Shown here in pieces: positions 28,272 to 37,679 of a DNA stretch of 64,000 bases; position 1 is the stretch's first letter; every line of letters starts with the position of its first letter. The notes under the pieces are model-generated. The model saw only the letters and a program-made list of their open reading frames with translations, was not told where the DNA came from and did no database searches. A program made the translations under genes and the position numbers. This DNA is from Thalassotalea_A litorea (GTDB lineage: Bacteria; Pseudomonadota; Gammaproteobacteria; Enterobacterales; Alteromonadaceae): positions 124,001 to 188,000 of the forward strand of contig NZ_JBHZSG010000003.1 of the NCBI RefSeq assembly GCF_043642205.1. Reading direction: 5' to 3'.

Positions 28272-28630
28272 AAGGTACTGAGATTCATTCTCATTTTCCG
28301 TTTTATAAGCTAAAGAATTCTACCTGAGGTAGGCCTGTGTTGCAGCTATATTTCGTAATTAATTGTTAATACTATAGTTCGTTAAATTCGAATCATTAGA
28401 TCACGATTGCACAAACTATCTTTCAAAACTTTAAAGAAAATGCGCAACATATCGCTTCGCAATTATCGATTATGCTTAATTTAGGTGGCAAAAATTTCCG
28501 ATTTGGTTTGTTCGAATGTGGCAATGATTACCGCGTTTTTCAGCCCCAGCCCCTGGCAGTTAACGCGTTAATGGAAAAATTCAGGGGGAAGTGAACGTAG
28601 CTGATGAAATGACTAAATAATAGGTAACCG
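28272..28630. other. Intergenic region between mlaF and the porin gene, with an unexplained open frame
   Basis: About 360 bases. The mla promoter must lie in the AT-rich left half. On the plus strand, frame 28400-28594 is open for 64 codons and ends in TGA at 28592-28594. Its only ATG (28472) would give 40 residues: MLNLGGKNFRFGLFECG, then NDYRVFQPQPLAVNA and a basic end. It has protein-like composition but no recognised family and may be a remnant. Confidence 0.4.
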
Positions 28631-29392
28631 TTAAAAATGAGCACCAATCCGCCAGATTATCGCATCGCCATAATCGTCAACTCCCAGCTTATTGGAAAAG
28701 TATCGGTACTGGACACCGACATAGACGTGTTTAGAAAGATCATACCAAAGTGCAATGGCACCATTTAAGCCCGTGTCACCATTTTGATAATTGGCATACT
28801 CATCATTGCGGGCAAATTCAAATTCATTCCAGTTGGTGTACATAAAATCCGCTGAACCTATCGAGAAAAAGCCACCAAGATTCCATCCCAGCATACCGCC
28901 ATTAAAGCCAGAGATGTTATCGCCGAAAGGGTCATTGAACGGTGATGTGACATGATGAAAACCCAAAAACGGTTTAAACCAGAAAGTCTTTGAAGCGATA
29001 CCAAGGTAACCAAGGCCTAATAAGCGGTTTTGTTCATCAACATAGCCGCCGGATTCCGAATAATCATAAACCTGGCCATACACCGTCCAATTGTCCGCTA
29101 CCCGATAGTGTGCACTTACCTTGAAAGCCTGAGAGCGAACGTCTGCTGATTTATCCAGCTTTTCTGCTTCCATAAAGCCATAGGCTTCCCCCCAATCAAA
29201 GGTTACACCAGCTTCGATTCCCCAGGTTACATGATCATCTCTATCTTCACTAACATCTATGCCATTGTAGCCTTGTGTGCCTTGTTTCCAGGACAGGTAG
29301 TCAAAATAGGTATTGGCAAAACCGAATTGATAGTCGGCATGTACCGCGCTAGAAAGCAGAACAGACGTTAGCAAAAGTAGGATTCTTAACAT
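28631..29392 (-). CDS. OmpK/Tsx-like outer-membrane channel
   Basis: A 253-residue outer-membrane beta-barrel with a clear signal peptide (MLRILLLLTSVLLSSAVHA, cleaved before DYQFG) and a C-terminal phenylalanine (IGAHF) typical of BAM substrates. Alternating aromatic/polar strands, the N-terminal FANTYFDYLSWKQG and the internal FKPFLGFHHVTSPF fit the nucleoside-specific channel (Tsx/OmpK) family seen in Vibrio and Alteromonadales. The family imports nucleosides; substrate here is unproven. It lies between mlaF and yrbG, adjacent in E. coli, so it is a lineage-specific insertion. Confidence 0.75.
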   Translation of the reverse strand: MLRILLLLTSVLLSSAVHADYQFGFANTYFDYLSWKQGTQGYNGIDVSEDRDDHVTWGIEAGVTFDWGEAYGFMEAEKLDKSADVRSQAFKVSAHYRVADNWTVYGQVYDYSESGGYVDEQNRLLGLGYLGIASKTFWFKPFLGFHHVTSPFNDPFGDNISGFNGGMLGWNLGGFFSIGSADFMYTNWNEFEFARNDEYANYQNGDTGLNGAIALWYDLSKHVYVGVQYRYFSNKLGVDDYGDAIIWRIGAHF

Positions 29393-29674
29393 GTCACACC
29401 CAAAACAAGGTTATTTTTTCTCACATCTGCAGCATCAATGCGAGGTTCTTTATGATGTTGAAGTCGCCGGCATTTTCAATAGGCGATAATTTGGTACAAC
29501 AGGTTAGAGTAATAGTAGCCCTATTTATGAACATTCAGGCTAGAACCAACGACTTAGAGGTTAAATTTCGTACATTTTGTCGTTCCCATATGATTTTTGT
29601 ACTTTTTATCGGGATAAGACTTTTCATTTCCATCCTGACAAGCGACAATTTACCCAGCGAATATGGAGTACTGA
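29393..29674. other. Divergent intergenic region between porin gene and yrbG
   Basis: About 280 bases holding the promoters for the porin gene (minus) and the yrbG-kds-lpt operon (plus). An open frame running from 29452 into yrbG shows no protein-like features and is not called. Confidence 0.45.
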
Positions 29675-30652
29675 ATGTTCACAGAAATACTAATTTTAAT
29701 TGTCTCTTTGATTTTTTTGGTCTGGAGTGCCGATAAATTTGTTTATGGTGCGGCAGCCGTAGCCAGAAACCTTGGCATAGCCCCGATGATTATCGGTTTG
29801 ACCATCGTTGCCATGGGCTCTTCTGCGCCAGAGATGGTCGTTGCAGCAACCGCAGCCTTGCAAGGCGCTCCGAATACTGCCATTGGCAATGCAATCGGTT
29901 CTAATATCACCAATATTGCATTAGTTTTAGGCATAACCGCAATCTTCAAACCTCTTCTCGTCCAATCTTCAACAATTAAACGAGAAATCCCGCTGCTATT
30001 GATTGTCACATTTATCGCCAGCGTTATGCTTTATAACCTGCAATTTAGCTTTGCCGAAGGTGTAGCTTTGTTAATCGGTTTTATTCTATTTATCACGGTT
30101 TTGATTGTTATTTCGCTGCGGCAAAGTAAAGAAGAGCGGGAAAAGGATCCTATGCTCAGCGAAGCAGTCTCAGAAATTCCCGAAGATGTCAGTACATCAG
30201 CAGCCATTATCTGGTTATTGGTGGGTATGGCGTTGTTACCCCTTAGCGCAAATTTTCTGGTGGAGTCTGCCACCGCGATTGCCAAAGATTTTGGGGTGAG
30301 CGATTTGGTCATCGGCCTTACCATTATTGCCATAGGAACGAGTTTGCCCGAACTGGCTGCTAGTGTTGTAAGTATTATCAAAAAAGAAGATGATTTAGCC
30401 CTGGGTAATATTATAGGCTCCAACATATTCAATATCCTTGCGGTATTGGCTATCCCGGGATTACTGGCTCCAGGGCCAGTTGATGCTCAGGTGGCAAGCC
30501 GGGATGTTCCCTACATGATGGGACTTACCCTGCTGTTGTTCTTCCTTTGCTTTAGCTTACGAGGTAAATTTAGTATTCGTCGCATCGAAGGCGGTATACT
30601 TGTTGTGGCGTTTATATTCTATCAATATCTGATTTTCTCTCAGATGGTGTAG
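29675..30652 (+). CDS. yrbG: Calcium/sodium antiporter, CaCA family
   Basis: A 325-residue inner-membrane exchanger with two homologous halves of about five membrane helices. The two ion-binding alpha-repeats are visible as GSSAPEMVV (first half) and GTSLPELAASV (second half), each with a glutamate needed for cation binding, plus matching GNAIGSNITNIALVLG and GNIIGSNIFNILAVL segments. First gene of the operon leading into Kdo and LPS export, as in E. coli. Transport specificity is inferred from the family. Confidence 0.95.
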   Translation: MFTEILILIVSLIFLVWSADKFVYGAAAVARNLGIAPMIIGLTIVAMGSSAPEMVVAATAALQGAPNTAIGNAIGSNITNIALVLGITAIFKPLLVQSSTIKREIPLLLIVTFIASVMLYNLQFSFAEGVALLIGFILFITVLIVISLRQSKEEREKDPMLSEAVSEIPEDVSTSAAIIWLLVGMALLPLSANFLVESATAIAKDFGVSDLVIGLTIIAIGTSLPELAASVVSIIKKEDDLALGNIIGSNIFNILAVLAIPGLLAPGPVDAQVASRDVPYMMGLTLLLFFLCFSLRGKFSIRRIEGGILVVAFIFYQYLIFSQMV

Positions 30653-30676
30653 ATTATGAGGCAAAAAGGAACCGAT

Positions 30677-31651
30677 ATGACCTCACTCAAAGATTTTAAA
30701 AAACTGGCGAAACAGGTTATCGATATCGAACAACAAGCGATCGCGAATCTGGAACAATACATTGACGATAACTTTGCCAGCGCCTGCCAGATGATATTTA
30801 ACGCAACCGGACGCGTTATTGTTATTGGTATGGGTAAATCTGGCCACATTGGTGGGAAAATCGCTGCAACCCTGGCAAGCACAGGGACACCAGCGTTTTT
30901 TGTGCACCCTGGTGAGGCCAGTCACGGTGATTTAGGCATGATTACCAGCGAAGATGTTGTGTTGGCGATCTCCAATTCTGGTCGCACTAACGAAGTCCTG
31001 GCGATCATGCCGGTTTTAAAGCGAATTGGCTGTCAAATTATCGCCATGACATCGGATATCACATCGACCCTGGCGACATTGAGTGATATCCATATCTGCA
31101 TTAATGTCCCCAAGGAAGCCTGCCCTTTAGGTCTGGCACCGACTTCAAGCACCACGGCAACGTTGGTAATGGGGGATGCCCTTGCCGTAGCATTGCTAAA
31201 TGCCAAAGGGTTTAGCGCGGATGATTTTGCGTTATCTCACCCAGGTGGCAGCTTAGGCAAGAAACTCTTGCTGCGTTTAGAAGATATAATGCACCGCAAC
31301 GAACGCTTGCCTGTGGTGTCAAAAGACGCCACGATAAAAGATGCGCTACTGGAAATGTCTGAAAAAGGACTTGGCATGACTGCGATAGTCAATAACCAGG
31401 GTCAGTTGTGCGGACTCTTTACCGATGGCGATCTCAGACGTATCCTCGACACTGAAGTTAACATACATCGGGGCAGTATCGGTCAGGTAATGACGGCAAA
31501 CCCTATTGTTGCTAACCCTACCATGCTAGCCGCACAAGCATTGAAATTAATGGAAGATAAAAGCATAAACGGGCTCATTATCGTCGACGAAAATCAAATA
31601 CCAATCGGAGCGATGAACATGCATGATATTTTAAAAGCAGGAGTGCTATAA
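30677..31651 (+). CDS. kdsD: D-arabinose 5-phosphate isomerase
   Basis: KdsD converts ribulose-5-phosphate to arabinose-5-phosphate, the first step of Kdo synthesis for LPS. The start at 30677 is preceded by AAAAAGGAA at proper distance; an ATG seven codons earlier lacks this. The 324-residue protein has an N-terminal SIS domain (VIVIGMGKSGHIGGKIAATLASTGTPAFFVHPGEASHGDLG, AISNSGRTNEV) and two C-terminal CBS domains (about 205-324). Followed by kdsC after two bases. Confidence 0.97.
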   Translation: MTSLKDFKKLAKQVIDIEQQAIANLEQYIDDNFASACQMIFNATGRVIVIGMGKSGHIGGKIAATLASTGTPAFFVHPGEASHGDLGMITSEDVVLAISNSGRTNEVLAIMPVLKRIGCQIIAMTSDITSTLATLSDIHICINVPKEACPLGLAPTSSTTATLVMGDALAVALLNAKGFSADDFALSHPGGSLGKKLLLRLEDIMHRNERLPVVSKDATIKDALLEMSEKGLGMTAIVNNQGQLCGLFTDGDLRRILDTEVNIHRGSIGQVMTANPIVANPTMLAAQALKLMEDKSINGLIIVDENQIPIGAMNMHDILKAGVL

Positions 31652-31653
31652 CC

Positions 31654-32214
31654 ATGAGTAACCCCCAAACCACTACGTTGTATGGTGACGTCGATAGCGC
31701 ATTATTAGAAATTGCGAGTAATATTAAACTATTGGTCTGTGACATTGATGGCGTATTTTCTGACGGTCGAATCTACCTGGGCAATGATGGCGAAGAATTG
31801 AAAACCTTTAACACCAAGGATGGCTTTGGAATTAAGGCGTTGCAAAGAGCCGGTGTTGAAGTGGCGATTATTACCGGACGACGCTCCAATATTGTGACAA
31901 ATCGAATGACCAGCTTAGGTGTAAAACACATGGTTCAGGGCGAAGAAGATAAACTACCGGCAATGAAAACGATTATGCAAACCTGTGGTGTCGATTTTCA
32001 TCAGGTCGCCTATATTGGCGATGATGTACCGGACTTGCCTTGTATTCAAAAAGCAGCATTAGGCGTTGCCGTTCAGGACGCCCACCCATTGGTTTCTCGC
32101 AACGCTAATTACATTACGTTTTTGCCCGGCGGAAGCGGTGCGGTTCGTGAATTATGCGATCTTATTATGCAGGCAAAAGGCGTAACTGCATCTGTAGTAG
32201 GAAAAAGTCAATGA
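31654..32214 (+). CDS. kdsC: 3-deoxy-D-manno-octulosonate 8-phosphate phosphatase
   Basis: KdsC removes phosphate from Kdo-8-phosphate. The 186-residue HAD-superfamily enzyme shows motif I DIDGVFSDG, motif II IITGRRS, a lysine near KLPAMK, and motif IV YIGDDVPDLPC. Its stop overlaps the lptC start in ATGA, showing translational coupling. Confidence 0.97.
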   Translation: MSNPQTTTLYGDVDSALLEIASNIKLLVCDIDGVFSDGRIYLGNDGEELKTFNTKDGFGIKALQRAGVEVAIITGRRSNIVTNRMTSLGVKHMVQGEEDKLPAMKTIMQTCGVDFHQVAYIGDDVPDLPCIQKAALGVAVQDAHPLVSRNANYITFLPGGSGAVRELCDLIMQAKGVTASVVGKSQ

Positions 32215-32771
32215 CACGCTTGCATGCCATTTCAACCGTTATATTCGTTGTCGCCCTTGGTGTATACGGATATATGCAATGGCAGAATGCGAATATGCTC
32301 GATGCGTTAATGGCATCAGACGAAGAAAAACCAGAATTTATCGCTAACGATTTACAAACCAGTAAATTTGATCAGGATGGTAATTTAAGCCACACCATTT
32401 ATGCTGAGCAAATGAGTCATTATAGCGGCGCTGCAGAAACGATTTTTAAGCATCCTTCTTATACCTTATATCCAAATGATGGCACCAGTGCTTGGAATAT
32501 TTCAGCAAATGAAGGTAAGTTAATCGCTAATAAAGAGCTGATTCTGGAGCGCAGAGTGCGGGCAGTTGCCGAGCAAACCGATAACTTTATTTCAGAAATT
32601 CATTCAAAAGCGTTACAGTTAGATTTAATAGAAAACACAATACGTACCGATCAAACCATAATGATCAAAGGCCGAGACTTTACCATGTACGGTTCCGGGC
32701 TATTCGTCGATATCGACACTACCAAGATGACAATAAATGAACATGTGCAAACCATCTATAAAAACCCATAA
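32211..32771 (+). CDS. lptC: LPS export protein LptC
   Basis: LptC is the single-pass inner-membrane protein that passes LPS from LptB2FG to LptA. The start at 32211 (ATGA overlap with kdsC) gives MTRLHAISTVIFVV as the membrane anchor; the longer frame upstream lies within kdsC. The 186-residue product has the periplasmic beta-jellyroll typical of LptC (EFIANDLQTSKFDQDGNLSHTIYAEQM...). Its end overlaps lptA by 35 bases. Confidence 0.94.
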   Translation: MTRLHAISTVIFVVALGVYGYMQWQNANMLDALMASDEEKPEFIANDLQTSKFDQDGNLSHTIYAEQMSHYSGAAETIFKHPSYTLYPNDGTSAWNISANEGKLIANKELILERRVRAVAEQTDNFISEIHSKALQLDLIENTIRTDQTIMIKGRDFTMYGSGLFVDIDTTKMTINEHVQTIYKNP

Positions 32772-33339
32772 ATCATTGGCTTGCCTATTAGTGAGCCTTT
32801 CTTTATGGCTACCTACTGCAACCGCGGCACAATCTGATTTCGAGCAGGAAGTAGTCATTCAGGCCAAGCGTCAGGCAAGTGATTTGAAAAATAAAATTGC
32901 CAGCTACCTTGATGATGTAAAAATTACCCAGGGGAGTCTGACGATTACCGCCGATGTCGTACAGGTGATTAACGATCCAAAAACCCAGGGGAAGAGTTAT
33001 CAAGCTAAAGGCAAACCAGCATATTTTAGCCAACGCCTTGATGATGGTAAGTTGGTAGAGATTCAAGCCCAGGAAATCACCTACACACCACTTAACAATA
33101 CGTTAGTGATAAAGGGAAATGCTAAGGTCAGTCAGGAAGGCAGTCAGGTGCAAGGCGATATTATTACCTATAACATGGTAACCGAACAGTTAACCGCTGA
33201 AAGTCTTGATGATAGTGATATCGTGACGACGATTATTCAACCGCAGAAAAAAGCAGATAAAAATTCAGACGCTGAAAACAACGATCCGCAAAACGACACG
33301 GAAGAACAACCAGAACCTGAGCAAGGCAAGGAGCAATAA
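32737..33339 (+). CDS. lptA: LPS transport periplasmic protein LptA
   Basis: LptA forms the periplasmic bridge carrying LPS to the outer membrane. The 200-residue product has a signal peptide ending near TATAAQS and the OstA/LptA beta-fold (VKITQGSLTITADVVQVI, ITYTPLNNTLVIKGNAKVSQEGSQVQGDIITYNM). The C-terminal tail is rich in Asp, Glu, Asn and Gln and low in complexity. ATG at 32737 is used; another occurs two codons later. Overlaps lptC. Confidence 0.95.
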   Translation: MNMCKPSIKTHKSLACLLVSLSLWLPTATAAQSDFEQEVVIQAKRQASDLKNKIASYLDDVKITQGSLTITADVVQVINDPKTQGKSYQAKGKPAYFSQRLDDGKLVEIQAQEITYTPLNNTLVIKGNAKVSQEGSQVQGDIITYNMVTEQLTAESLDDSDIVTTIIQPQKKADKNSDAENNDPQNDTEEQPEPEQGKEQ

Positions 33340-33340
33340 T

Positions 33341-34069
33341 TTGGCGAACAGACTTGAAGCCCGTCATCTGGCCAAATCCTATAAAAACCGTAAGGTTGTA
33401 AAAGATGTTAGTTTGGGCGTAAGTGCCGGACAGGTTGTCGGTTTACTAGGCCCGAACGGCGCCGGAAAAACCACATCATTTTATATGATCGTTGGTCTGG
33501 TACCCAGTGATTCGGGCACCGTCACTCTTGATGATGAAGATCTGACGTTACTGCCTATGCATGAACGTGCGCGTCAGGGTATTGGTTATTTGCCCCAGGA
33601 AGCGTCAATATTCCGAAAACTTTCAGTTCGTGACAATATTATGGCCATTTTACAAACCCGTAAAGACTTGGATCATGAAGGCCGCGAAGAAAAACTGGCA
33701 AGTCTGGTTGAAGAGTTTAATATAGGCCATATTGTTGATAATACAGGACAAAGCCTGTCTGGTGGAGAGCGACGCCGAGTCGAAATTGCTCGTGCATTAG
33801 CCGCCGATCCACATTTTATTTTACTGGACGAACCTTTCGCCGGGGTTGATCCGATATCGGTGAGTGATATCAAAAAAATCATTTTACACCTTAAACAACG
33901 TGGTATCGGGGTATTAATAACCGATCACAATGTGCGTGAAACGCTTGACGTTTGTGAGCACGCCTACATTGTTAGCCGTGGCGAGCTTATTGCCGAAGGA
34001 AGTGCTGAACAGGTATTGAGTAATCAGCAAGTCCGTGATGTCTATCTAGGTGAGAAATTCACGCTATAG
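33341..34069 (+). CDS. lptB: LPS export ABC transporter ATPase LptB
   Basis: LptB powers LPS extraction by LptFG. The 242-residue ATPase has Walker A GPNGAGKTT (37-45), Q-loop YLPQEAS, signature LSGGERRRVEIARALA, Walker B FILLDEPFAGVDP and switch His in ITDHNVRE. The start is TTG at 33341, one base after the lptA stop, supported by AAGGAG seven bases before. Secure. Confidence 0.98.
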   Translation: MANRLEARHLAKSYKNRKVVKDVSLGVSAGQVVGLLGPNGAGKTTSFYMIVGLVPSDSGTVTLDDEDLTLLPMHERARQGIGYLPQEASIFRKLSVRDNIMAILQTRKDLDHEGREEKLASLVEEFNIGHIVDNTGQSLSGGERRRVEIARALAADPHFILLDEPFAGVDPISVSDIKKIILHLKQRGIGVLITDHNVRETLDVCEHAYIVSRGELIAEGSAEQVLSNQQVRDVYLGEKFTL

Positions 34070-34118
34070 TTAAATACGGAAGACAACAATTTTGATAACT
34101 GGAAGTAAGTAAACGCTG

Positions 34119-35594
34119 ATGCGACCAAGTCTTCAGCTCCGTATGGGGCAACACTTAACCATGACGCCGCAATTGCAACAAGCGATAAAGCTGTTGCAAC
34201 TATCGACGCTTGATTTACAACAGGAAATTCAGGAAGCCCTGGACAGTAATCCTTTATTGGAAGTAGACGATCCTACCCTAAACGGCAATGATGATATTAA
34301 GGCAGATAATAACCTTGAAGCCATAGAATCTGCCGGCAATGAAGTGCAGGCCAGTAGCAGTGACGAAATATCCACCAGCGATGCATTACAAACCGAGAAT
34401 ATCCCCGAAGAGTTATCAACAGATTCACAATGGGAAGATTCCTACAGCGCTTCAGTATCTTCGAGTATTTCTCATGGCGCTGACGATAGCTACGTGTTTC
34501 AGGGAGAAACGAAAGATACGATTCAGGACCATTTGCTATGGCAAATGGAGCTGACCCCATTTTCAGAAACGGATCAGTCGATCGCCATTGCTATTATTGA
34601 TGCGATTGATGATAAAGGCTACCTCACCATCAGTGCAGAAGACGTTTTAGAAAGTCTGGGCAATGACGACGTTGAATTAGATGAAGTAGAAGCCGTATTA
34701 AAACGCATCAATATGTTCGATCCTATCGGTGTAGGCGCGCGTTCTATTGCCGAATGCCTGCTAATACAGCTAAATCAATTTGCCGAAGATACGCCTTACC
34801 TCAAAGAAGCAAAAATCTTAATTGAGCGCCATATCGATTTATTAGCAATTCGTGATTTTCGGCAAATCATGCGTAAAACTCGCCTAAAGGAACCGCAATT
34901 AAAAGAAGCGATGCGCTTAATTCACTCTCTGAATCCTCGCCCCGGTGATGTCATTAATGAAAGTGATGACCAATATGTCATCCCCGATGTCAGCGTCTTT
35001 AAAAAAGGTGGCCGCTGGGTCGTCGAACTAAATGCCGACAGTGCGCCAAAATTAGCGATTAATGACCAATATGCGGCGCTTGCCCGCTCTTCATCAAGCA
35101 GTGACAGTCAGTTTATCCGTTCCCACTTACAAGAAGCTAAGTGGTTTATTAAAAGTCTTGAAAGTCGTAATGAGACGTTACTGAAAGTATCCAATTGTAT
35201 CGTCCAGCAGCAACAGGCTTTCTTTGAATACGGACCTGAGGCTATGCGACCTATGGTTCTCAATGATATTGCCGAAGCCGTCGACATGCACGAATCGACG
35301 ATTTCCCGTGTCACTACGCAAAAATATATGCACACGCCCCGGGGAATTTTTGAATTAAAATATTTCTTTTCCAGCCATGTCAGTACTGAGAATGGCGGTG
35401 AGTGTTCATCCACAGCGATCAGAGCACTGATCAAGAAAATGGTGGATGCAGAAATACCAAGTAAGCCACTTAGCGATAGTAAAATTGCAGATTTGCTCGC
35501 CGACCAAGGCATCAATGTTGCACGGAGAACTATCGCAAAATACCGGGAATCATTGGCTATCCCACCCTCTAACCAGAGGAAAAGCTTACTTTAA
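34119..35594 (+). CDS. rpoN: RNA polymerase sigma-54 factor
   Basis: Sigma-54 directs RNA polymerase to -24/-12 promoters that need enhancer-binding activators. The 491-residue protein has the glutamine- and leucine-rich region I (LGQHL-type start MRPSLQLRMGQHLTMTPQLQQAIKLLQLS), an acidic region II of low complexity (about 50-125), the core-binding domain, and the RpoN box ARRTIAKYRE (468-477). Conserved neighbours lptB and hpf. Confidence 0.98.
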   Translation: MRPSLQLRMGQHLTMTPQLQQAIKLLQLSTLDLQQEIQEALDSNPLLEVDDPTLNGNDDIKADNNLEAIESAGNEVQASSSDEISTSDALQTENIPEELSTDSQWEDSYSASVSSSISHGADDSYVFQGETKDTIQDHLLWQMELTPFSETDQSIAIAIIDAIDDKGYLTISAEDVLESLGNDDVELDEVEAVLKRINMFDPIGVGARSIAECLLIQLNQFAEDTPYLKEAKILIERHIDLLAIRDFRQIMRKTRLKEPQLKEAMRLIHSLNPRPGDVINESDDQYVIPDVSVFKKGGRWVVELNADSAPKLAINDQYAALARSSSSSDSQFIRSHLQEAKWFIKSLESRNETLLKVSNCIVQQQQAFFEYGPEAMRPMVLNDIAEAVDMHESTISRVTTQKYMHTPRGIFELKYFFSSHVSTENGGECSSTAIRALIKKMVDAEIPSKPLSDSKIADLLADQGINVARRTIAKYRESLAIPPSNQRKSLL

Positions 35595-35622
35595 CAGCCA
35601 AACGCGTTCTGAGGAGCCAAAA

Positions 35623-35910
35623 ATGCAAATTAATTTGTCAGGTCATCATGTTGAGATTACGGACTCTTTAAAAGGATTTGTGGATACTAAATTTGAAAAG
35701 CTAGAGCGACACTTTGATCACATAAACAACGTCTATGTGGTGCTGACGGTTGAGAAACTGCAGCAAATCGCCGAAGCCACTGTCAATATAAATGGCGGTG
35801 AAATTCATGCCTCCTCGGAACATCAGGACATGTATGCAGCAATTGATGGTCTAATCGACAAACTGGATCGTCAGGTGATTAAGCATAAAGAGAAAATATC
35901 CCAACATTAG
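35623..35910 (+). CDS. hpf: Ribosome hibernation promoting factor (short form)
   Basis: HPF binds the 30S decoding region and promotes 100S ribosome dimers in stationary phase. ATG at 35623, preceded by GAGGAG, gives a 95-residue short-form HPF with MQINLSGHHVEITDSLKGFVDTKFEKLERHFD and EIHASSEHQDMYAAIDGLIDKLDRQV. A longer frame from upstream overlaps rpoN and is not used. Confidence 0.97.
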   Translation: MQINLSGHHVEITDSLKGFVDTKFEKLERHFDHINNVYVVLTVEKLQQIAEATVNINGGEIHASSEHQDMYAAIDGLIDKLDRQVIKHKEKISQH

Positions 35911-35923
35911 CTACCATGTATCA

Positions 35924-36379
35924 ATGAAATTAGAACAATTATTATCTCCGGACTGCACCGTATGTGCAGTACCGGGTACCAGTAAAAAGGGTGTGCTACA
36001 ACAGATTAGTCGAATTGCGGCCAATGCGTTTAAAAATGCCACAGAAAAAGAGCTGCTCAATGCGCTGGTTGCCCGGGAAAAGCTTTCCAGCACCGGTATC
36101 GGTAAAGGTATCGCGATTCCCCATGGCCGACTTTTAGATCACCAACAGATTATTGCGGTATTAATCACCACCGAACAACCGGTGTCTTTTGATGCGATAG
36201 ACGACCAACCGGTCGATATTTTTTTCGCATTATTCGTACCCGAAGATCATTGTCAGCAGCATTTACAAACCCTGGCTGCGATTGCGGCATTTTTAGGCGA
36301 CAAGACAAACGCCAAACGGTTGCGTAAATGTAAAAGTTCCGAGCAGCTGTTTGAGATAGCTACGGCCTCACAAGACTAA
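35924..36379 (+). CDS. ptsN: Nitrogen-PTS enzyme IIA
   Basis: PtsN (EIIA-Ntr) is the phospho-acceptor output protein of the regulatory nitrogen phosphotransferase chain, affecting potassium and sigma-54-related functions. The 151-residue protein has the EIIA-fructose-type fold with His67 in GIAIPHGRL as phosphorylation site. Conserved position after hpf. Confidence 0.97.
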   Translation: MKLEQLLSPDCTVCAVPGTSKKGVLQQISRIAANAFKNATEKELLNALVAREKLSSTGIGKGIAIPHGRLLDHQQIIAVLITTEQPVSFDAIDDQPVDIFFALFVPEDHCQQHLQTLAAIAAFLGDKTNAKRLRKCKSSEQLFEIATASQD

Positions 36380-36389
36380 GGAAAGTCCT

Positions 36390-37238
36390 ATGAAACTTAT
36401 CATTGTCAGCGGCCGTTCAGGATCAGGTAAATCCGTCGCATTGCGCGTGCTCGAAGATCTTGGTTATTACTGTGTCGATAACATCCCGGTAAATTTACTG
36501 CCCGCATTAACCCACACCGTGATTAACGACTATGACAAAGTCGCAGTGTCACTCGATGTTCGAAACCTGCCTAATAATCCAGAAGATGCCCGGGAAATTA
36601 TCAATTACCTGCCCAATACCGTAGAGCTTAATGTGCTTTACCTGGATGCCGATGACGATGAATTAATTCGCCGTTATAGTGAAACCCGTCGATTGCACCC
36701 GTTAATCAAAAAAGATATGGCTCTGGATCAGGCTATCAAAATGGAAAAGACTCTGCTTGAGCCCGTCGCAGAGCGCACCGACCTTTACATCGACACCTCC
36801 ATGCTAACGCCTCATCAATTAGCCGATATCGTTCGTGAACGTGTGTTAGGCTCAAAAACCGGCAGTATGGTCATTGTGTTTGAGTCCTTTGGCTTTAAAA
36901 ATGGTGTGCCCAATGATGCCGATTTTGTTTTTGATGGCCGTTTTTTACCCAATCCGTTCTGGGAGCAGGAATTAAAACATAAAACCGGCACCGATCAGGA
37001 AGTACAGGATTTTTTCGCCAGTCAGCCCATCGTTACCAAATTTATCTGGCAAATTAATAGCTTCCTGATGACCTGGCTACCTCACCTGGAGCGCAATAAC
37101 CGTACCTATCTGACTATCGCAATTGGTTGCACGGGCGGCCAGCACCGCAGCGTTTACATCGCGGAAACATTGGCCAAACATTTCGACAAACAAGAAAATG
37201 ACGTGCAGATCCGTCACCGGGATCTTGATAACACATGA
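36390..37238 (+). CDS. rapZ: RNase adapter protein RapZ
   Basis: RapZ binds nucleotides and, in enterobacteria, small RNAs controlling glmS. The 282-residue product has Walker A GRSGSGKS (8-15), YYCVDNIPVNLLP, and a C-terminal domain with TIAIGCTGGQHRSVYIAE. It overlaps npr by four bases (ATGA). Whether the GlmZ/GlmY circuit exists in this organism is unknown. Confidence 0.97.
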   Translation: MKLIIVSGRSGSGKSVALRVLEDLGYYCVDNIPVNLLPALTHTVINDYDKVAVSLDVRNLPNNPEDAREIINYLPNTVELNVLYLDADDDELIRRYSETRRLHPLIKKDMALDQAIKMEKTLLEPVAERTDLYIDTSMLTPHQLADIVRERVLGSKTGSMVIVFESFGFKNGVPNDADFVFDGRFLPNPFWEQELKHKTGTDQEVQDFFASQPIVTKFIWQINSFLMTWLPHLERNNRTYLTIAIGCTGGQHRSVYIAETLAKHFDKQENDVQIRHRDLDNT

Positions 37239-37510
37239 GTAAAGTTCAACAAAAAGTCACCATAGTTAATAAACTTGGGTTGCACGCTCGAGCGGCCACC
37301 AAACTGGCAAAACTTACCCAAAAATTTAATGCCGCCATTACCTTACAACTAGATGAGAAGCACGCCCAGGCAGATTCCATAATGGCGTTAATGTTATTGA
37401 CCGGCAGTCAGGGAAAAGAAGTGCTGGTTAGTGCCGACGGTGACGATGCCGAATCGGCATTAGAAGCGGTTTGCCAGTTATTCAGTGACCGATTCGACGA
37501 ACCCGAGTAA
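37235..37510 (+). CDS. npr: Nitrogen-PTS phosphocarrier NPr
   Basis: NPr is the HPr-like phosphocarrier that passes phosphate from EI-Ntr to PtsN. The 91-residue protein has the HPr site NKLGLHARAATK with His17 and the regulatory region DSIMALMLLTGSQG. End of the rpoN-hpf-ptsN-rapZ-npr series. A 169-base gap follows before mgtE. Confidence 0.96.
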   Translation: MSKVQQKVTIVNKLGLHARAATKLAKLTQKFNAAITLQLDEKHAQADSIMALMLLTGSQGKEVLVSADGDDAESALEAVCQLFSDRFDEPE

Positions 37511-37679
37511 GCATCGTTCAAAACCGAGATTAGGGGAGATAATTTTCCTCTGACCAGGTGATAAAAAAGCTGAACATTTTATTAACATAAGATACACTTG
37601 CGAATAATTCTTAAAGGTTTTCGGCCAGTTACCTATTGGTAAGAAAACTAACTGCTTTAACCGCGGCTCAGGGTGATTC

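Noticed and set aside
29452..29736. 94-codon frame upstream of and into yrbG
   Set aside because: It overlaps the well-supported yrbG start and has no recognisable features.
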